The notes under the pieces were generated by a model. It saw only the letters and a program-made list of their open reading frames with translations, did no database searches and had not been told where the DNA came from. Made by a program: the position numbers and the translations under genes. Below are positions 55,144 through 64,000 of a DNA stretch of 64,000 nt, in pieces; the stretch's first letter is position 1; each line of letters starts with the position of its first letter. The DNA is taken from the NCBI GenBank assembly GCA_932521025.1, contig OW051473.1, positions 9,672,001-9,736,000 of the forward strand. The letters are read 5' to 3'. The DNA is from Oscheius onirici. Taxonomy: Eukaryota > Nematoda > Chromadorea > Rhabditida > Rhabditidae.

Positions 55144-56156
55144 CTGCAATGGCTTTGATTTAGACTGGGCTGGGTGAATAGGAAATGGAGAAGTTTATAA
55201 GAGCCCGACTTAGGAAAATAGGACTCTTAATCGTGTTCACAAGAAATATAAAAGTTCCGTATTATTGAAAGAAAGACTGGTTGGCTTCTGCAGTGAAATT
55301 TAACTAACAAAATATGGAGGAAAACTTCAAAATATAAGAGTTTGCGAAGGTAGCAAGCATCTGATACTAACATACAATTCAGAAACATAAGGCGGTTTTG
55401 CACTTTCTCATAGGGTTGCCGCCATTTGATGGTACCGCCTCTTTCTCTCTCCCTATTGGCGCGCAAAAAGTCTCACAATCAGTACATGAGTCACAAAGGC
55501 GATGTGTTTTACGAAAGAATTACGAAAAGAGTTCCAAAAAAGTTCCGAAATGACACTTCGTATTCGGCAAGGCATGGGAACGGCTGAACAGAGGAACGGC
55601 TGGCCAGAACAACCACAGTCCGAAACAAAGGTAGCCTAGAGGTTCGAAGCGTTGTGAGGGACGTTGTGAGAGCATGAGGGAAATTCGAACGTTTCTTCTG
55701 CTTTTAGCCTAATAATCGAAGGCTGGTCGATACGGGCCAGCCTTCGAACAGGGGTCAGACTGTGAAAGAGGCAGAACGGGTACTCTTGTTCTCCTGAAAA
55801 CCAAATCAGGGGTTGATTACATAACCATTTAGACACGTGAATTAGAGGACAAAGTCCATGCAAAAGGTCAGGGCGAAAACTCCATAAACACAAACATGAT
55901 CCGCATAGCGCGACTTGAAACACATAGTAGACCAAAATTGCGGAAACGTCAATCCTGTTCAACAATTCTGAGATGTTTAAAAAACCTGATAGAGAACATC
56001 GTTACAGGGACATGCGCTTACTGGATTTACTCAAAGAACACCGCTCCGTCTCTCTCCGCAAACGTGTATAATACACTGCAGCTGGATCTTCACTTTTGTT
56101 TATGTTTTCGTTCAAATTTATATGGTTTAACTACGTACAGTTTACAATATTTGCTT
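55144..56156. other. No gene supported
   Basis: Open frames at 55227-55466, 55636-55965 (both minus) and 55896-56198 (plus) have no signals. It should contain the 5' exon of the preceding minus-strand gene. Confidence 0.4.
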
Positions 56157-56330
56157 TTATTCCTGTTCAGGTGGCTCGGGAAGTTCTTCAGGTTCTAGAG
56201 CATATTCATCAAGATGGTTCAGACGATGCTGATAGGCTAGCCACTGCTCCTTGCGTTGGACGATCTTGTAGATGTATTTGTTGTCCTTGTTGAGGAGGGT
56301 CTTGTCGATGAGGGACATGACTTTGGCAGT
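56157..56330 (-). CDS. Small charged protein or terminal exon
   Basis: After a TTCTAG acceptor the frame reads TAKV then MSLIDKTLLNKDNKYIYK, IVQRKEQWLAYQHRLNHLDEY and ends ALEPEELPEPPEQE. The stop codon overlaps an AATAAA (GAATAAAAG), which marks a gene end. The head is a basic helix with a Trp, the tail acidic and Pro-rich. The tail YALEPEELPEP recalls EEYTLEPAKM in the gene at 54640. Upstream exon unclear. Confidence 0.55.
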   Translation of the reverse strand, partial: TAKVMSLIDKTLLNKDNKYIYKIVQRKEQWLAYQHRLNHLDEYALEPEELPEPPEQE

Positions 56331-57099
56331 CTAGAACAATATTTGCTACACAAACAGAAACGAGACTTGTTGTTTTCTACTTAATCGTTCAAAAAATTCG
56401 ACTAGCTCAATTACTTGTTGCTGTCGCAAAAGCACAATTACATCTAGGATTATCGCGAAAAAGTGGGGAGACAATTCACTGCTACCTGCTACCGGCTACA
56501 AAGATAGACTTTGTAGAGACCAAAATACTGAGTCGGTTTGTATTTTATCAGCTGCTTTCAAGTTAGCCTACTGTAAAAACTACGTTTATACCAGTGTCAA
56601 GTAAAAGAACTGCCCCTTTCAGAAACTAGCTTCCCCTTTGAATCCTTACAAGATAAGAATATAACTAACCGTGAATGTTCGGCGACTCGAATCCGTCCTC
56701 ACTATCCATACTTCCTGAGAGGCAGCAATCCGGAGAAGGAGGGACGGTAGCTGGCTCTTCTGGAACAGCAGGCAGGGTAGCAGTACTCGTGGTAGTCGTG
56801 GTGGCGGTCGTCTTCCTCTGCTGCTTCAACTATGAACGGCGACGACTATTAGGAAATGGGATACCAGCCATTGCCCTTGGGCACAAGCGAACACAATGGC
56901 TTCAAGTTGCAAGTTTTTTATTGTTTTTTTAATTGCTAATTAATTAGCAATTCATTGTTTTCAAAAACTTTCCAAAAGCAAAAACAATAAAAAAGTAGTT
57001 TTTATATGTTTCATAACAGAAGTCAATCGACAGTTTGTAGTTCAGCAAAGAAAGCCGCCTCTCTACTCCACAAGATTAATTTTCTACTTTTTTATAAAT
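56331..57099. other. Ambiguous coding region on both strands (56670-56880)
   Basis: On the minus strand a Thr/Pro-rich frame (ATLPAVPEEPATVPPSPDCC, donor GTTAGT at 56669) looks like an exon upstream of 56330. On the plus strand an ATG-led frame from 56675 has a Gly/Ser stalk and a hydrophobic run (VAVLVVVVVAVVFLCCF) but then runs into a scrap of repeat E (56904-56930). I favour the minus strand and assign neither. Confidence 0.35.
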
Positions 57100-58690
57100 G
57101 GGTAGCCCTGGGCAGTTCGATAGAGAATGTTGGGACAGGGTCTGGCTTCAATCTAGGTTATTGTTTTTTTTTTCGAAACTAGGTAGTTCTACTAGAGCAG
57201 GTAGCGAAGAAGTTAGCTTTGGAAAGTCTTCTTTGTACGGTAGCATTTTTGAAAACGGAGGAATTACGTCCAGACCAGAAGGTGTTCGAGCTGTTGTCAA
57301 GGAATTCTATCAGCAACTTTATCGATCCCGGCTTCCTGCTCAACCGCCACATCTTGACAACGACGAAGGGGTACCTTACATATTGCCACAGGAGGTTGAA
57401 AAGGCTATTCAAAACCTGAAGTTTGGAAAAGCCTCCGGCCCTGATGACATTACGACCGATATGCTACTGCTGAGTAAGGACCTGGTGTCGCAACCTTTGG
57501 CCAACATCTTTAACTCAATCCTCGAAAACGAAACGATACCGGACAACTTCACCGCGTCGTCGATTTCGCTCTTATTCAAAAAAGGCGACCCGCTGGAGAT
57601 AAAAAAGCTATCGTCCTATTGCACTACTCTCTGTCGTCTTCAAAGTCTTCAGTTCGATTCTACTTTCCCGGATGCATAGAATACTAGATGCCAACCAACC
57701 GCCGGAACAGGCGGGATTCAGGAAGAAATTCTCCACGTCAGACCACATCCAGGTCATATCTGAAATGATAGAAAGAGCAGTAGAGTACAACTTCCCGCTA
57801 TTCATTGTCTTCATAGACTATTTCAAAGCATTCGATTCCATCGAACACGGAGCACTGTGGAGAGCATTGAACCGGCAGGGAAACTGATTCGAATTCTCCA
57901 GCAGATCTACCGGACAGCTGACGTCAGCATCCGAGTATGTGGGAAACCTGTGAAAATAGACCTTCAGCTAGGAGTTCTTCAAGGAGACTCAATTTCTCCC
58001 TCTCTTTTCACAGCAGTAGTTGAAGATGTTTTTCGGAGCCTGAACTGGGATGAAGTCGGAGTGAACGTGAATGGAAAGATGCTGCACAATTTGCGATATG
58101 CCGACGACACTGTGGTAACCAGGGTCTCGTTCGACAGGAACAACATGCTAGAAGTAGGCCGCAGAATCCGGTCTGGTTGGGGTGCCTTCAATAAATTCCA
58201 CGAGATGTTTACGAGCCGAAGAATCCGCCTTGCTCAAAAGAAGAGTCTATATAGGACATGTGTAGAACCATGCCTGCTCTATGCCTCAGAAACCTGGCCT
58301 GCACGACAATCCGACCTGACAAGGTTGAAGACAGCACAGCGGAAAATGATGAGGAAAATAGTAGGAGTAACTATACTGGACAGAAGAACCAACGAATGGC
58401 TAGAAGGGACGGTCAAACTACCCGACATAAGAAAAGAATTCGCTATAAGGAAGTGGAACTAGGCTAGAAAAGTGGCAAATATGCCAGATGACAGATGGAC
58501 AAAACTCATCGTCGAATGGAGGCCGTGGAGACGAAGAAGAATGGCTGGGAGACCAAAGGCTAGATGGAGAAGCGAGTTAGTAGATTCGATGAGAGAAGTT
58601 TGGCCGAGAGTTGCTAGGACAAGTCCCGACATTTGGAAAGCTAGCATGTCGCGACATGTAGAAAATACATGATCATCGTGAAATAAATCT
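57100..58690 (+). mobile_element. Dead RTE-type non-LTR retrotransposon, 5'-truncated
   Basis: The reverse transcriptase is readable in several frames: KASGPDDITTDML, then SSISLLFKKGD (fingers), QAGFRKKFSTSDHI, FIDYFKAFDSIEH (the F-x-x-x-F-D block), LGVLQGDSISPSLF and the active-site YADD. About 70 residues normally lying between YADD and the GW-AF-K region are deleted cleanly. There are frameshifts near 57625 and 57870 and a stop near 58460. The tail matches RTE elements: YRTCVEPCLLYASETW, RLKTAQRKMMRKIVG, RPKARWRSELVD, then a 3' end of AAATCTAAATCTAA. The endonuclease domain is absent. It cannot move itself. Confidence 0.88.
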
Positions 58691-58699
58691 AAATCTAAT

Positions 58700-59005
58700 T
58701 TTTGAAAAATGAAAAGTGCAATAAAAAACTTGCAACTGAAATTTGACCCTGAAGATAGAAGAATTGCGTTCCGGTTATCTGGATCTTATTTGGTCTATTT
58801 TGTGTGCTCTTTACGCTGGAACAGAGTAGAGGGTCATAGCAATTTATATTTTGAAACGACACACTTTTTATTTTGCCTCTTCGAAATGACAAAGGCTGAA
58901 TATTTCATTCCCGAGACTGTTTGTGGTCGGGTCTAGACTCATTTTGTTCCTTTTTTATGCCTTATTAACGCCGCAGAAAAAATAGAACGCTCACAGCTTT
59001 CACTT
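58700..59005 (+). repeat. Dispersed repeat E, forward copy directly after the RTE tail
   Basis: Holds the E landmarks in order: TTGCAACTGAAATTTGACC, GGTTATCTGGATCTTATTTG, GGAACAGAGTAGAGGGTC, CCCGAGACTGTTTGTGGTCG and GAACGCTCACAGCTTTC. Bases 58517-58795, RTE tail plus the start of E, are identical to 62495-62773. Confidence 0.9.
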
Positions 59006-59164
59006 CTGGTCAGAGCATTTGAGCTACCCAGAATTAACAAAAGGCTAACGTTTGTCTTTCCGATGGCGAGCCTACCGTCCTAGACGATCTGACGATGGAC
59101 GATTGACTTCTGTTCTGAAACCTTTACTAACGAAAACTAAAAGTGAAACAAAAAAAATTTAAAC

Positions 59165-59560
59165 AATCAAATTGCAAACCATATGTGTGCTAATTATCAA
59201 GACAAGAGAAAGCGAGCCGAAGGGAGTTTGAATGAAGTCTGAGAGAGATCTAAACTGAATAAAAGTAGTCGTTTAAAAATTCTTTTTCGAATAACATCTC
59301 ATGTTAGTTGAACGGACGCAAAAACACGTAACTCGGTGTGTACAGACGGCAAAACAATTAAAAACAATTAAGTGCAAAACAATTAATTGCAAAACATTTA
59401 AGTGCTAATTAGCAATCCAAATAGAAAACGCGCAGAAGGGGGTGAAAATGAAGTCAGATAAAGTTCTAAATAGGGTAAAATTACTTGGTTTGAAATTCTC
59501 TTTCGAATGAAACCTTATGTCGGTTGTACGGATGCAAAAAAACGTAACTAGGTGTGTGCA
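59165..59560. repeat. Diverged tandem duplication, about 220-bp unit
   Basis: The block 59165-59350 recurs at about 59385-59565 with many changes; shared words include GTGTGCTAATTA/AAGTGCTAATTA, GAAGTC and AAAACACGTAACT-CGGTGTGT. Between them short AACAATTAA units repeat. Confidence 0.7.
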
Positions 59561-59708
59561 GGTGGCTTCAAGCTGTATTTGGGCTAGCTTTGAAGCTCTC
59601 GATACGTTCTTTCAAATGTGTGTGTTCAAATAACTTTCCTGTTTTTGGTTTGAGTTGTACAGACCTAGACATGAGCTTTTTAAAATTCAATAAAAATCTT
59701 TAGTTATT

Positions 59709-60284
59709 TTAAAATAACTTTGCACTTTTGTTGTACTTTAAAGTATCGCTTCTGGATAGCCATTTGGCTCCGAACGTGATCTCGTCTATGTCCTCCCCGA
59801 AGTTTTCTCCCAACCGGTAGTTTCTACTTTTTATAATGTACCAAATGATTCCAGCTTCCGTCATGTGACCGTTCATCGTCCCCTCCGCGTCCAGAGGACT
59901 CTTCCGCTCACTCATCCTTCGGAGAAGGTCTCTTGGGCAAAGCCTCTGGTCTCGGCCGTCTTCCTTCGTCCTGCGGATCCGATTGATCGTGGTCAGTTCA
60001 ATTTTATGCTCTTTTAAAAAGGAAGGCAATTCATTTGGATGTAAATAACAAGTGACAAGTAGCTCTACTTTATTGTTTTCATAGTCTTTTCCGGCCCGCG
60101 ATAAACAGCTCAAACTTTGAGATATTTTTATGCCGTCTTTTAAATGTTTAAATCTGATGCCCCGTTTTAAATCAAAGCGCCAAACTGAAAAGTATGCTAT
60201 TGTGAAAAAACGTTGATTTCTACCAACTCGGAATCGGACTTGTAGCAACTTTAACTGCGTTTTACTGCAAGGACCCAATAACAT
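59709..60284 (-). CDS. Unknown protein, 191 residues
   Basis: An ATG-led frame reads MLLGPCSKTQLKLLQVRF, KRGIRFKHLKDGIKISQSL, HPNELPSFLKEHKIELTTIN, a charged stretch (RIRRTKEDGRDQRL, RMSERKSPLDAEG), then a structured end (HMTEAGIIWYIIKSRNYRL, GEDIDEITFGAKWLSRSD). Mixed hydrophobic and charged composition is protein-like, and the frame is long for this A/T-rich stretch. No signal peptide or membrane helix. Small introns inside cannot be excluded. No family recognised. Confidence 0.5.
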   Translation of the reverse strand: MLLGPCSKTQLKLLQVRFRVGRNQRFFTIAYFSVWRFDLKRGIRFKHLKDGIKISQSLSCLSRAGKDYENNKVELLVTCYLHPNELPSFLKEHKIELTTINRIRRTKEDGRDQRLCPRDLLRRMSERKSPLDAEGTMNGHMTEAGIIWYIIKSRNYRLGENFGEDIDEITFGAKWLSRSDTLKYNKSAKLF

Positions 60285-60584
60285 GGAGATAATTCCCAAG
60301 TGGTTGACTCTCGTTTTGAAGTAGGGTCAGTATGATTTTAGATTTTAGGATTCAATTTGACAGCGTCTCTGCTTTTTGGTTATAGTGTGTGATATTCCTG
60401 CACCGCCAGTTACAACATTTCCAGTCTTTTTACGGATTCCTAATGTTAGTTCTGAATTTGAACACAACAATCTGCTCGTACCAAACGTTAAAAAACACTA
60501 GTGTTACTCTTTTGTTCATTGAGCCGGAACACCGCGAACACTATTAAACCATTATCATGTCAAAACAGACTTCGAATACATGTA

Positions 60585-60890
60585 ACGATAATACTCCCTT
60601 GGCCTTGAATGATTCGGAAATGGATCAATGACGTTACTAATTTCAAGCCATGGAAATGAGATTATGATCGTGGCCAGATTCAGAACGAAATCTGGCCAGT
60701 GTTAGACTATTTCTGGCTTCTTTTAGGTGTTAGAAAAGCTACGGTAAGACTCTCTTGACCTTGAACGATTCGGAAATGGATCAAAGAACAGTTGGAAATT
60801 TCAAGTCTTGGAAATGAGATTTTGATCTGGGGGAAATTTTGAACGAAAAGTAGCCAAAATGACTTTTTCTAGCTTATTTTGGCTGCCAAA
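60585..60890. repeat. Diverged tandem duplication, about 157-bp unit
   Basis: CTTGAATGATTCGGAAATGGATCAA at 60605 recurs as CTTGAACGATTCGGAAATGG at 60762, with matching downstream words (GGAAATGAGATT, GAACGAAA). It lies just upstream of the Ser-rich gene. Confidence 0.75.
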
Positions 60891-61103
60891 GAATCGTGGT
60901 AGACGAGATTCCCCAAGTTCGGAGCTTCTGTCAAGTCTTGTCGAGCTAATTGCTCGGACTATAATTACTCCCAAAAATTCTGCAACTTTCGATGTTTTGA
61001 AAAAAAATTTCAAAACCAAATTTAAAAGTTTGCTTTTGAAAGAAACGCTTTTGAAAGAAACTTTGGTAATTGAGGTTATTCAAGTGACTACGAAGTAACA
61101 AGG

Positions 61104-62092
61104 ATGCCCTCTTCGCGCCGTTCGTCGTCAAGTCAGAAGAGAATTGTGATCGCGACGTCTGGTTCATCCTCCTCCCAGAAGACCATTCAACTCTCCTCGT
61201 CCAGCTCTAACCCCAAGACCGTTCATCTGTCCTCGTCCAGCTCAGGCAACAGCCTGAAAACTGTTGACATCTTTTCGGGCAGCAGCAAGGATAGTCAGAA
61301 TACGCTCTCGATCTTCAAGGACGACAGCCAAGTCGGTCAGCACAGTCTCGGCGAGCCCTACAAGCGCGTCAACTACAATAGCTACCAGGAGATCGAAGAA
61401 GCCGTCTTTCGAAGCCAGTGTTAGTTTATTTTACTTTTGCGCCTAGCAGTAGATTGAGAAATGGAAATGCGGTAGTGACATTGAGAAGGAGAAAGACTCA
61501 ATTTTGAAATATACCCGGTAGTTCTAGCATAACAACAATGTAGTTTTGGTAATAGTTTTCACTGAGCAGACGCTCTCCCAAACTGTTTTCTACCTTTTAG
61601 TTCTTACATTCTCCAGCGCTTGCGGCAGTTTGGATAGTCTAGTAGTTCTTGCAGCTATTTCTCTTAACTGTGCACAAAAGCTGTCACGTTTCCAAGCTCT
61701 CTAACTTCTTATTACTTGCGTGTTACCCTCAGGCTTGTAGCCTACACTATCGAAAGATTTTCTGTTCAGAGTAGTACCCAATACCCAGTGTAGTATGCGC
61801 GCTTGAAGAAGATTCCTGAAAAGTAGAGATGTACGGCTACGATGTGAAAGCTCTTTCAGTGAGCGAGATGAGCGTCGTCCGCAACAACGGCCGTTTGATG
61901 TTCAAAGCCATCCACCAAGCCATCGAGGCTGTCAAAATTCTTGGAAATCGAGTCAGTGCGGTCTCGGATCAAGCCTCGCCAGATATCTACATGCTGGAGG
62001 AATGGGGTCAATTCATTCGTCTTCTGAAAGAGCTCGATCTGGACAATCCGGAAACTTTCGAGATGCCAAGTCTCCCGACCATGCCGATCTGA
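61104..62092 (+). CDS. Ser-rich repeat protein with a C-terminal acidic helical domain, 194 residues
   Basis: Two exons (61104-61419 and 61824-62092) join in phase across a 404-bp intron. The N-terminal part is built of about four diverged 15-residue units of the form SSSSQKTIQLSSSS with KTV/KTI at a fixed place; it is basic and Ser-rich, a likely phosphorylation substrate. After EIEEAVFRSQLEMYGYDV comes a structured domain: LMFKAIHQAIEAVKILGNRV, SDQASPDIYMLEEWGQF, LLKELDLDNPETF and a Pro-rich end. The PD-x-Y......W....L-x-E-x-D pattern resembles the family at 17036 and 63029. AATAAA lies about 50 bp past the stop. The second exon has another fully open frame, but only this one joins in phase to the ATG exon with good composition. 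Confidence 0.65.
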
Positions 62093-62274
62093 TCTTCCAC
62101 ATTCAGAAGAATTTCAACATGAAATTTTTTTTGAACTGCCAATAAAGCACATTACTTTGTGTACATTCTCAATTGAAAAGAAAGAAGGGTCTCACTGTAT
62201 CTCCTTGTTTGTGTAGTCTTCTTAAAAAATCTTCATTTGCAAGTCGGACAGACAAAAAATGCAATAAAACTTGC

Positions 62275-62966
62275 AACTGAAATTTGACCCTGAAGATAGA
62301 TGAATTGCGTTTCGGTTATCTGGATCTTATTTGGTCTATTTTGTGTGCCATTCACGCTGGAACAGAGTAGAGGGTCATAGCAATTTATATTTTGAAACGA
62401 CGCACTTTTTATTTTGCCTCTTTGAAATGACAAAGACTGAATATTTCGTTCCCGAGACTGTTTGTTTGACCAAATAAGATCCAGATAACCGGAATGGAGG
62501 CCGTGGAGACGAAGAAGAATGGCTGGGAGACCAAAGGCTAGATGGAGAAGCGAGTTAGTAGATTCGATGAGAGAAGTTTGGCCGAGAGTTGCTAGGACAA
62601 GTCCCGACATTTGGAAAGCTAGCATGTCGCGACATGTAGAAAATACATGATCATCGTGAAATAAATCTAAATCTAATTTTTGAAAAATGAAAAGTGCAAT
62701 AAAAAACTTGCAACTGAAATTTGACCCTGAAGATAGAAGAATTGCGTTCCGGTTATCTGGATCTTATTTGGTCAAACAAACAGTCTCGGGAACGAAATAT
62801 TCAGTCTTTGTCATTTCAAAGAGGCAAAATAAAAAGTGCGTCGTTTCAAAATATAAATTGCTATGACCCTCTACTCTGTTCCAGCGTGAATGGCACACAA
62901 AATAGACCAAATAAGATCCAGATAACCGAAACGCAATTCATCTATCTTCAGGGTCAAATTTCAGTT
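62275..62966. repeat. 220-bp perfect inverted repeat of element E around an RTE tail
   Basis: Arms 62275-62494 and 62747-62966 are exact reverse complements as far as I can read. The 252-bp centre (62495-62746) is identical to the RTE tail and following bases at 58517 onward. The left arm itself ends with a reversed start of E, so the locus is a head-to-head mosaic. Confidence 0.9.
62495..62690 (+). mobile_element. RTE 3' tail fragment, identical to 58517-58712
   Basis: Encodes the last part of the RTE reading frame (RPKARWRSELVD) and the AAATCTAAATCTAA end. Shared identity runs on into element E up to 62773, so the copied unit was RTE tail plus E, not the RTE alone. Confidence 0.88.
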
Positions 62967-63028
62967 TTTCCTTTTGTCCCTTTCAAAACATATTTGTACA
63001 TTACAGCAACATTTATTATGAACATATC

Positions 63029-63326
63029 TCAATCCTCTTCAAACAAAGATGACAGAAACGGAGAAAGAGGGATGGGAATGTAGTCGGTCTTGGACATGTC
63101 AAATTCCGCCAGCTGATCATAGTAGCGATCCCAGTCGCGAGAAGCGCGCCAATAGTCATCCGGTGTGATACTGCTCAGATTGGTCGACATGAGAACGTGG
63201 TCAATATGGCTCCTCACTCGGTCGGCGAACTCCTTAGCTTCAGACGGGACTCCCGTGTAGAAATATTCTTCAACCGTGTCGTCATCCATGCGCATGCGAT
63301 TCGAAGCAATATCCATTGTTTCCATT
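63029..63326 (-). CDS. Small acidic protein, family shared with 17036-17320
   Basis: A terminal exon after a TTCCAG acceptor, encoding 98 residues from an internal ATG (METMDIASNRMRMDDD). It then reads EEYFYTGVPSEAKEFADRV, HIDHVLMSTNL, TPDDYWRASRDWDRYYDQL and ends with a Tyr/Pro motif and SLFEED. AATAAA (reversed, 63012-63017) follows the stop. Similarity with the 17-kb exon runs over the whole length. Upstream exons should lie in the motif array that continues to the window end. Acidic, no membrane or signal sequence; probably an intracellular protein with a helical core. Unknown function. Confidence 0.68.
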
Positions 63327-63369
63327 CTGGAACAGATTTTTGCTTCGGTTAGAATTTTAAAGTAGTTTA

Positions 63370-63980
63370 GATGGTTGGGTACAATCTACTACAAACTATC
63401 ATACTAGTTAGGTAGGAGCTGCAGGGAAACTTTCTTCTAAGTCAATCAGTTGGTAAAAGATGCCGAGAATCGTCGTCAAATCGAAAGTACTTCAAATCAT
63501 CTTAAAATCTCTTTCACCAACTGATTGACAGAGACATAAATTGTGAGCTAGCAAGAATCTTCGTCAAGCAGTTGAGCAAGAAAAGCTAAGTATAGCCACA
63601 TTTTGTCCATATCTACCAGAGAAGCCTTCTATTTTGGTACGCAGACTCACTCAAGCCCCACTAGCCTCACTCAAGCAGTTGGGTAAAATCTACTGTTTCT
63701 CATGTTTCGTCGTTGTGTCTACCAAAAATTGCGATTTGTTGAAATTGAAAAATTGTCATTTAAACGTTACGAAGAATTCCATTTCTTTCTGTAGAAGTTG
63801 GGTAAAAGCTACTTGAATTCAGCAGAAACTTTTACCTTTCTTTGCTGTTGAATAGTGAATGGCAAACAGAAGTAACTAACGGAAAGATAATTAAGAATCA
63901 TTTTAACGAAGTTGGGTAAAAGTTACTCAGTTCCCCATTTTTCGTTACAATGTTGGGTAAAAGCTACCAAGAGTCTTCCC
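63370..63980. repeat. Array of GTTGGGTAAAAGCTACC-like motifs, runs off the window
   Basis: Copies at about 63373, 63674, 63794, 63909 and 63953, with weaker ones near 63440. The spacing is irregular (about 45-230 bp). Minus-strand copies can be read as VAFTQLLQKE or RLLVAFTQ. Matches the array upstream of the paralogue at 17325-17700, including the nearby CAGCAGAAA word. Confidence 0.65.
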
Positions 63981-64000
63981 TCCAAGATTTGCCCAAAAAA

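Noticed and set aside
56675..56932. Plus-strand single-pass membrane protein with a Val-rich helix
   Set aside because: Its end runs into a scrap of repeat E and the opposite strand has a better exon with a donor; the Val run mirrors an opposite-strand Thr-rich coding stretch.
57219..57814. Extra open frames inside the RTE element on both strands
   Set aside because: Out of frame with the reverse transcriptase motifs.
1..64000. CRISPR arrays, rRNA genes, bacterial operons, nematode spliced-leader donor
   Set aside because: No regular direct repeats with spacers, no rRNA-like sequence, no ribosome-binding-site pattern, and no spliced-leader-like sequence was seen.

Overview
The window looks like nuclear DNA from a nematode. 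It has many small protein genes cut by very short GT-AG introns (mostly 35-50 bp) that end in TTTCAG or TTTTAG, and AATAAA poly(A) signals just after the stops. It also holds families that are expanded in or limited to nematodes: a Clc-like (claudin-type) four-pass protein, an Str/Srd-type chemoreceptor relic, an Srx/Srv-type chemoreceptor, an NPR-type neuropeptide receptor and a transthyretin-like protein. There are no operon-like bacterial features, rRNA genes or CRISPR arrays. Most genes are invisible as single ORFs. I assembled them by hand by requiring that reading phase be kept across each splice; genes I could not close are given as candidates.

Layout. 0-9 kb: Clc-like claudin gene (2571-4318, minus) with a tRNA-like relic in an intron, then a small secreted-protein gene (7864-8406, minus). 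9-18 kb: several small genes of unknown function, a TPR gene with unclear frames, a near-perfect hairpin at 16.0 kb and the first member of a small acidic protein family (17.0 kb). 18-25 kb: a secreted cysteine-rich protein, a dispersed repeat, and a 406-residue secreted Gln/Pro/Thr-rich protein (20616-22252) with one GC-AG intron. 25-31 kb: an inverted 278-bp duplication shared with 10 kb, a degenerate Str-type chemoreceptor and a transthyretin-like gene broken by two in-frame stops. 31-43 kb: an intact Srx-type receptor, a foldback MITE at 35.0 kb, an intact NPR-type receptor, and an 11-exon gene of unknown function (40200-42180, minus). 43-50 kb: sparse, with long purine-rich simple repeats. 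50-57 kb: an MBLAC1-type metallo-beta-lactamase-fold gene and small genes. 57-64 kb: a dead RTE-type non-LTR retrotransposon, copies of the dispersed repeat including a 220-bp perfect inverted repeat around a piece of the RTE tail, a Ser-rich repeat protein, and another member of the small acidic family next to an array of a repeated motif that runs off the window end.

The genes do not form one pathway. The set reads as a chemosensory and extracellular-protein neighbourhood with rapid turnover: receptors, secreted proteins, recent duplications, pseudogenes and repeats. The strongest candidates for something undescribed are the small acidic protein family (17.0 and 63.0 kb, with a possible distant relative at 61.8 kb) with its shared repeated upstream motif, and the unrecognised 378-residue protein at 40.2-42.2 kb.
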